Assembly: GCF_947253065.1 (NCBI RefSeq)
Contig: NZ_CAMXWS010000012.1
Span: forward strand, 1 to 56,278
Source of the DNA: an uncultured Corynebacterium sp.
GTDB lineage: Bacteria > Actinomycetota > Actinomycetes > Mycobacteriales > Mycobacteriaceae
Length of the DNA: 56,278 nucleotides
Reading direction: 5' to 3'
Of the stretch, positions 51,670-56,278 are shown in pieces. The translations under genes were made by a program, and so were the position numbers. The notes under the pieces are model-generated. The model made no database searches and was not told the origin of the DNA. It worked only from the letters and a program-made list of their open reading frames with translations. Position 1 is the first letter of the stretch; every line of letters begins with the position of its first letter.

Positions 51670-52746
51670 GTGAATGAGCTCAACCGAACGACAGGCAATT
51701 CAGGGTCCGGCGCACGCGTCGGAGGGCGGCGCCACCTGCCGCCGACCTGCATTATCGGCCTTGGGCTCATCGGCGGATCCATCATGCGCGACCTGGACGC
51801 AGCCGGCATGTCTGTCTACGGCTACAACCACTCCCGCTCCGGCACACGAGATGCCACCCGCGAAGGTTTCGATGTCTCCGATGACCTGTCGCGTGTGCTC
51901 TCCCGCGCTTCATCTGACAATGCACTGATCGTCCTCGCTGTACCCATGCATGCGGTGGAAGATGTCCTTGATTCCATTGCTATGTACGCCCCGAACTGTG
52001 GCATGACCGATGTGGTCAGCGTGAAAAAGCCGGTAGATGAGCTGATCAAGGCCCACGGTATGGAAATGCGCTACGTCGGCGGCCACCCAATGTCCGGCAC
52101 TGAGGATTCCGGCTGGGGCGCGTCCCGCGCTGGCCTGTTCACCCGCGCAGCTTGGGCTATCACCTACGACTTCGCCCGCGAATGCGAGGATGCGGGACGC
52201 CGTGTGCCGGCTGGCTGGGTGGATCTCTTCGGCCAGGTATGTGAGCTCGCACGTCTGTGTGGCGCGGAGGCCGTGCCGGTGTCTGTAGACAAGCACGACG
52301 AAGCAGTTGCTCGTGTGTCCCACCTGCCGCACGTGCTGGCAGAAGCGCTCGCGATCGTTGGCGACCGCGGTGGCACGCTCGCTCAGTCCCTGGCAGCTGG
52401 CTCATTCCGTGGCGCCACCCGCGTGGCTGGCACCGAACCTGAGCTTGTCCGCGCGATGTGTGAGACAAATGCGGATGCTGTGGTGAAGACTCTGGATGAG
52501 ATCATTCCGCTGCTCCAGGACGCACGATCCTCCCTGGCTTCCCCTGAACCGAATCTGGAGCAACTCATTGGCGCCGGCTACCGCGCAGTGACCCGCATGG
52601 GTGCGCGCAAGGGCGCACGTGCTGAATCGGTCTCCCCCATCAAGATCTCCTCGCGCCCCGTCATGCGCATCAGGCTCGGTGCCGATGGCTGGGTCAAAGT
52701 CCTCCGCCAAACCGAATCTCTCGGCGGCCGGATTGATGTTTTTTAA
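51670..52746 (+). CDS. tyrA: Prephenate dehydrogenase
   Basis: 358 residues. Nucleotide-binding GLGLIGGSIMRDLDAAG near residues 28-46, then VGGHPMSGTEDSGWGASRAGLF with the catalytic histidine/serine region, and a helical dimer domain. It oxidatively decarboxylates prephenate in tyrosine synthesis. The GTG start at 51670 directly follows GGGAGG, so initiation is unusual. No better in-frame start was found before the Rossmann fold. No ACT domain is evident at the C-terminus. Confidence 0.9.
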   Translation: MNELNRTTGNSGSGARVGGRRHLPPTCIIGLGLIGGSIMRDLDAAGMSVYGYNHSRSGTRDATREGFDVSDDLSRVLSRASSDNALIVLAVPMHAVEDVLDSIAMYAPNCGMTDVVSVKKPVDELIKAHGMEMRYVGGHPMSGTEDSGWGASRAGLFTRAAWAITYDFARECEDAGRRVPAGWVDLFGQVCELARLCGAEAVPVSVDKHDEAVARVSHLPHVLAEALAIVGDRGGTLAQSLAAGSFRGATRVAGTEPELVRAMCETNADAVVKTLDEIIPLLQDARSSLASPEPNLEQLIGAGYRAVTRMGARKGARAESVSPIKISSRPVMRIRLGADGWVKVLRQTESLGGRIDVF

Positions 52747-52897
52747 CGCATCTGTCGGCGCCTGAGCTGACCAGGCATTTTCGCACCTTCAAGAGGTGCC
52801 TCAACGGCGGTGACCTCAGTTTTTGAGCTCGCTACGCTGGCCTGACTATGGAAAGATAGCCTCTCTGAAGATTCCGTGTGATCCGTCTGGAGGTTTC

Positions 52898-54142
52898 ATG
52901 ACAGCAATTTCGGCCCGGGGACTTTATAAAGTCTTCGGCAAGAACCCACAAAAGGCGATTGCTGCCCTTGAAAACGGTGCAAGCCGTGAAGATTTGATGG
53001 AGCAGGGCAGTACGGCAGCCGTCATCGACGCCACTTTCGATGTGGACCCCGGCGAGATTTTCGTGGTCATGGGCCTGTCCGGCTCCGGTAAGTCCACGCT
53101 GATCCGCATGGTCAACGGCCTTCTTCCGGCGACCGCGGGAACCCTCGAGATCGATGGCGTCTCGTTGACCGACATGTCCGAGGCTGAGATCCGCCAGGTC
53201 CGCCGTGACAAGATCTCTATGGTCTTCCAGCACTTCGCGCTGCTGCCGCACCGCACCGTGCTGCAGAATGCGGCCTACGGCCTGGAAACCAAGGGGGTCG
53301 CCAAGGCTGAGCGTGAGGAAAAAGCCCGCGAGGCTCTGCGCATGGTCGACCTGGATGGCTGGGGCGACTACATGCCGGACGAGCTGTCCGGCGGTATGCA
53401 GCAGCGTGTCGGCCTGGCCCGCGCGCTTGCCGCCGATACTGATGTCCTGCTCATGGACGAAGCATTCTCCGCACTCGACCCGCTGATCCGAAAAGACATG
53501 CAGGACAAGCTCATTGAGCTGCAGGGCAAGCTGAACAAGACCATCTTGTTCATCACCCACGACCTGAACGAAGCAATGCGCATCGGCGACCGGATTGCCA
53601 TGATGCGTGATGGCCGCATTGAGCAGATCGGCACCGCCGAGGAGATCCTCCAGAACCCGGCGAATAACTTCGTCGCTGACTTCGTCAAAGACGTTGACCG
53701 ATCCCGCGTGCTTGTCGCCGACAACATCGTGGAACAGCCGAAAGAAACACTCAGCGCCAGCCATGGTCCGCTCGCTGCACAGAAGCTGCTGCGTGAGACC
53801 CAGAATTCATGGCTTGTGGTGCTCAACCGCGACCGCACCCCAGCCGGCATTGTCTGGGAAGAGGATGTCGCACGCGCTGTCCGCAATGGCGATTCGACGC
53901 TGCCGCTTGAGCACGGTCCCTCGACCCACACCGTTTCGCATGACACAGCTTTGAGCGATCTCTTCCACTTGGCTGCGGATTCGCCGACCCCAATCGTGGT
54001 CGTCGATGATGCCGGCCGATTCGCAGGTGTCGTACCCCGCGTGACGCTGCTGTCTGCAGCATCTACCGAAGAAATCGATGCCACCGATGCGACCGATTCC
54101 AACGACTTGGGCGGCGACGCTGCCAGCGAGGTGAATAACTAA
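52898..54142 (+). CDS. Glycine betaine/proline ABC transporter ATPase
   Basis: 414 residues of the ProV/OpuAA type. Walker A is GLSGSGKST, the signature is LSGGMQQRVGLARAL, and Walker B is VLLMDEAFSALDPL. A C-terminal CBS-like pair (about 290-400) probably senses ionic strength. The N-terminal insertion (KNPQKAIAALENGASREDLMEQGS) is typical of ProV. The ATG at 52898 follows CTGGAGG. It abuts the permease gene without a gap. It drives uptake of compatible solutes. Confidence 0.93.
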   Translation: MTAISARGLYKVFGKNPQKAIAALENGASREDLMEQGSTAAVIDATFDVDPGEIFVVMGLSGSGKSTLIRMVNGLLPATAGTLEIDGVSLTDMSEAEIRQVRRDKISMVFQHFALLPHRTVLQNAAYGLETKGVAKAEREEKAREALRMVDLDGWGDYMPDELSGGMQQRVGLARALAADTDVLLMDEAFSALDPLIRKDMQDKLIELQGKLNKTILFITHDLNEAMRIGDRIAMMRDGRIEQIGTAEEILQNPANNFVADFVKDVDRSRVLVADNIVEQPKETLSASHGPLAAQKLLRETQNSWLVVLNRDRTPAGIVWEEDVARAVRNGDSTLPLEHGPSTHTVSHDTALSDLFHLAADSPTPIVVVDDAGRFAGVVPRVTLLSAASTEEIDATDATDSNDLGGDAASEVNN

Positions 54143-55024
54143 ATGGACCAGACTCTGATTCCCCGTATTGAGCTCGGCAAATGGGTCAGCGACGGCATCG
54201 ATTGGCTCACCGATAACGCCACATGGCTTTTCGACGCCTTCAGCACCGTCATGGAATTCTTCGTCGAAGGCTTCTCTGATGCATTGCTTTCCACGCCAGT
54301 ATTCGTTCTGCTGGCCATCCTGGTGCTCATCGCCTGGTTCCTACGCTCCTGGCGGCTGGCACTGGGCTCCCTGCTGGGCTTCTTGCTCGTGATGGGCATG
54401 CGCCAATGGGAAACCATGCTGCAGACGATGTCTTTGGTGCTGGTGTCCACCCTGACAGCTGTGATCCTTGCAATCCCGCTGGGTATCTGGGCAGCTAAAT
54501 CTGACACGGTCAGCAAGATCGTCCGCCCGATCATGGACTTTATGCAGACGATGCCTGCATTCGTGTACCTGATTCCCGCCGTGACATTCTTCTCCATCGG
54601 TGTGGTGCCAGGTGTGTTCTCCACCATCATCTTCGCGCTGCCTCCGGGCGTGCGTATGACGGAGCTGGGTATCCGCCAGGTGGATAGTGAAACTGTTGAG
54701 GCGGGCCGTTCTTATGGTGCGACCCCGTGGCAGATCCTGCGTGGCATTCAGCTGCCTTTGGCTGTGCCGACGATCATGGCTGGCATCAACCAGGTAATCA
54801 TGCTCTCTCTGTCCATGGCTGTCATTGCAGGCATGGTCGGCGCTGATGGCCTGGGCAAGGAGGTCACCTCCGCGATCTCCACCCTGGATGTGGCCAAGGG
54901 CGTCGAAGCTGGTCTGGCAGTGGTCATTTTGGCTGTTTACCTCGACCGTCTCACCGCCGCCTTGGGTGATTTGAAGGCGTATAAATCATCGCTTCTGTCG
55001 CTCATCCGCAACCGGAAGAGCTAG
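54143..55024 (+). CDS. Glycine betaine/proline ABC transporter permease
   Basis: 293 residues, ProW/OpuAB type. An amphipathic N-terminus is followed by about seven helices, and the EAA-type loop is EAGRSYGATPWQILRGIQLPLAVPTIMAGINQ. Its ATG directly follows the ATPase stop. It forms the channel of the osmoprotectant importer. Confidence 0.93.
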   Translation: MDQTLIPRIELGKWVSDGIDWLTDNATWLFDAFSTVMEFFVEGFSDALLSTPVFVLLAILVLIAWFLRSWRLALGSLLGFLLVMGMRQWETMLQTMSLVLVSTLTAVILAIPLGIWAAKSDTVSKIVRPIMDFMQTMPAFVYLIPAVTFFSIGVVPGVFSTIIFALPPGVRMTELGIRQVDSETVEAGRSYGATPWQILRGIQLPLAVPTIMAGINQVIMLSLSMAVIAGMVGADGLGKEVTSAISTLDVAKGVEAGLAVVILAVYLDRLTAALGDLKAYKSSLLSLIRNRKS

Positions 55025-55240
55025 CTAACAATTCCGTTAGCTGTGAATCTTCTCAACCTGACATTGGAAATTTCTCTATAATTCATGAAATAACCCCACG
55101 TCCGGCTGCTCGATGAGTCTCGCTCGGTGTCTCCGCACAGTGAACACCACGGCGAGGAGCTATTGCGTAGACGGGCTTGGGGGGGGGGTGAGACACGGAG
55201 ATTCCGTCTTACCAAAGTCGAAGAAGGGAACGTTCTTTCA
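55025..55240. promoter_or_regulatory. Intergenic region with G10 tract before the binding-protein gene
   Basis: 216 bp between permease and binding protein. A run of ten G residues (55179-55188) lies 52 bp before the ATG. No clear terminator or dyad was seen. AAGAAGGGA at about 55221-55229 could be the ribosome site. Confidence 0.4.
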
Positions 55241-56137
55241 ATGACCATCCGTAAAACGCTAGCTACGCTGTCTGCCGCCACGCTCATCTTCGGGCTGACG
55301 GCTTGCTCCGATTCTGGAGATAGTGCATCCGACGAGGGCGACAAGGGCACGATCACCCTTGGTTACCTGCCGTCCTGGACTGACGGCCTGTCCACGGCTT
55401 ACTTGCTGGAAAACAAGCTTGAGGCTGCTGGTTACAACGTTGAGCACGAGACACTGACTGACGCTGCAGTGCTCTACGCTGGCCTGGCCAAGGGCGATAT
55501 TGATATCTACCCGTCCGCATGGCCGGAGAAGACCCACGCCCAGTACATGGACAAGTACTCCGATGACATCGAGGACCTGGGCGCTTATTACGACAATGCG
55601 CTGCTGACCTGGGCTGTGCCGGAATACATGGAGGACATCAACTCCATCGAAGACCTCAAGGGCAAGTCCGCTGACTTCGACGGCACCGTCGTGGGCATCG
55701 AGCCTGGCGCTGGGCTGACCGAGGCTTCCGAGAAGACCATCAAGGAATACGGTCTTGATGCGGACGGCTACTCCCTGTCCACCTCCTCTACCCCGGCAAT
55801 GCTCTCCGAGCTGCAGACCGCTGTGGACGGCGAGAAGGACATCGTTGTCACCCTGTGGCGCCCGTTCTGGGCTAATTCCAAGTTCCCGGTCAAGGATCTG
55901 GAGGACCCGAAGGGCACGCTGGGTGAGCCGGAGTCGCTGCACTGGCTCGCACGTAGCGGTTTCTCTGAGGATAACCCCGAGATTGCTAAGTGGCTCGAGG
56001 AGCTCAAGCTTTCTGATGACCAGTACGGTTCCCTCGAGGACACCGTGGTCAACGAGTACGGCGAGGGCAAGGAGCCTGAGGCTATCGAGGCATGGCTGAA
56101 GGACAACCCGGACGTGGTCAAGGACCTGGAGAACTAA
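55241..56137 (+). CDS. Glycine betaine-binding lipoprotein (ProX/OpuAC type)
   Basis: 298 residues. A lipoprotein signal peptide ends in the lipobox LTAC (Cys at about 22). The mature part has GTITLGYLPSWTDGLSTAYLLEN, DIYPSAWPEKTHAQYM, and a tryptophan-rich binding set (VTLWRPFWANSKF). It is a solute-binding protein of the osmoprotectant importer, anchored on the outer face of the membrane. A frame opens upstream, but the ATG at 55241 fits the signal peptide. Confidence 0.93.
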   Translation: MTIRKTLATLSAATLIFGLTACSDSGDSASDEGDKGTITLGYLPSWTDGLSTAYLLENKLEAAGYNVEHETLTDAAVLYAGLAKGDIDIYPSAWPEKTHAQYMDKYSDDIEDLGAYYDNALLTWAVPEYMEDINSIEDLKGKSADFDGTVVGIEPGAGLTEASEKTIKEYGLDADGYSLSTSSTPAMLSELQTAVDGEKDIVVTLWRPFWANSKFPVKDLEDPKGTLGEPESLHWLARSGFSEDNPEIAKWLEELKLSDDQYGSLEDTVVNEYGEGKEPEAIEAWLKDNPDVVKDLEN

Positions 56138-56163
56138 ATCGGTCCTCTTACCCACTCCCCTAA

Positions 56164-56202
56164 AGAGGCGCTAGGCCACCGCACCTAGCGCCTCTTCTTT
56201 TC
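56164..56202 (+). terminator. Terminator of the betaine transport operon
   Basis: A 12-bp perfect stem AGAGGCGCTAGG (56164-56175) with CCTAGCGCCTCT (56184-56195), then TCTTTTC. Confidence 0.9.
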
Positions 56203-56278
56203 TCAAAGCACAGCACGAGAGACACGGGTTAAGTAGCAGAATGTGTGTCTGATTCTTGTGATTTCCGCAGATCAGACT

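Overview
The window reads as a chromosomal segment of a Corynebacterium (Actinobacteria, high GC). The evidence is gene content and order. It carries whcA next to a PASTA-domain class A PBP, a six-gene mrp antiporter operon with fused mrpA/B, sigC facing katA, a lysC-asd operon with a 421-residue GTG-start aspartokinase, leuA behind a leucine leader peptide, and murT-gatD near recR-ybaB-dnaX and aspT. From memory this closely resembles the C. glutamicum arrangement, and many start contexts (GTG starts, leaderless-looking promoters) fit. I cannot name the species.

Layout: 1-6.5 kb holds an HNH endonuclease end, a small metabolic operon (MBL hydrolase, RidA, DUF4177), whcA, ponA, yqeY and a phosphoesterase. 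6.5-14.6 kb holds tRNA-Pro, a coiled-coil membrane protein and the mrp operon. 14.6-19.3 kb holds katA, sigC, asd and lysC. 19.6-30.2 kb holds a DMT exporter, the leuA attenuator and leuA, a Pro/Ala-rich membrane protein, a degenerate DnaQ-like protein, murT-gatD (lipid II amidation), recR, ybaB and dnaX. 30.3-31.4 kb is a small accessory patch with a BrnT-like toxin-antitoxin pair and an orphan HicB-like gene. 31.4-34.9 kb is an ABC exporter divergent from its two-component system, sharing a perfect 20-bp palindrome. 34.9-37.2 kb holds aspT, SRP RNA and tRNA-Ser. 37.2-42 kb holds a frameshifted IS3-family element and a 1,053-residue repeat-containing surface protein. 42-47.6 kb is a queuosine salvage cluster (gluQ, yhhQ, tgt) with two toxin-antitoxin modules wedged into its gaps. 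47.6-52.7 kb holds an MMPL transporter, tRNA-Ser(CGA), CsbD, tadA with its partner, and tyrA. 52.9-56.2 kb is a glycine-betaine-type ABC importer.

The most unusual signal cuts across genes: the 11-mer GCTTATCGACG occurs 17 times exactly (plus one 10/11 copy) in both orientations, in coding and non-coding DNA, where about 0.03 copies would be expected by chance. It is absent from the IS element and from the AbiE-like island. It looks like a genome-wide DNA signature (uptake, segregation, repair or protein-binding site). Other notable signals are a perfect 36-bp palindrome upstream of the AbiEi-like antitoxin, a 16-bp palindromic element shared by the gluQ and yhhQ starts, loss of three of four zinc ligands in TGT, and a long-range complementarity around the leuA terminator.
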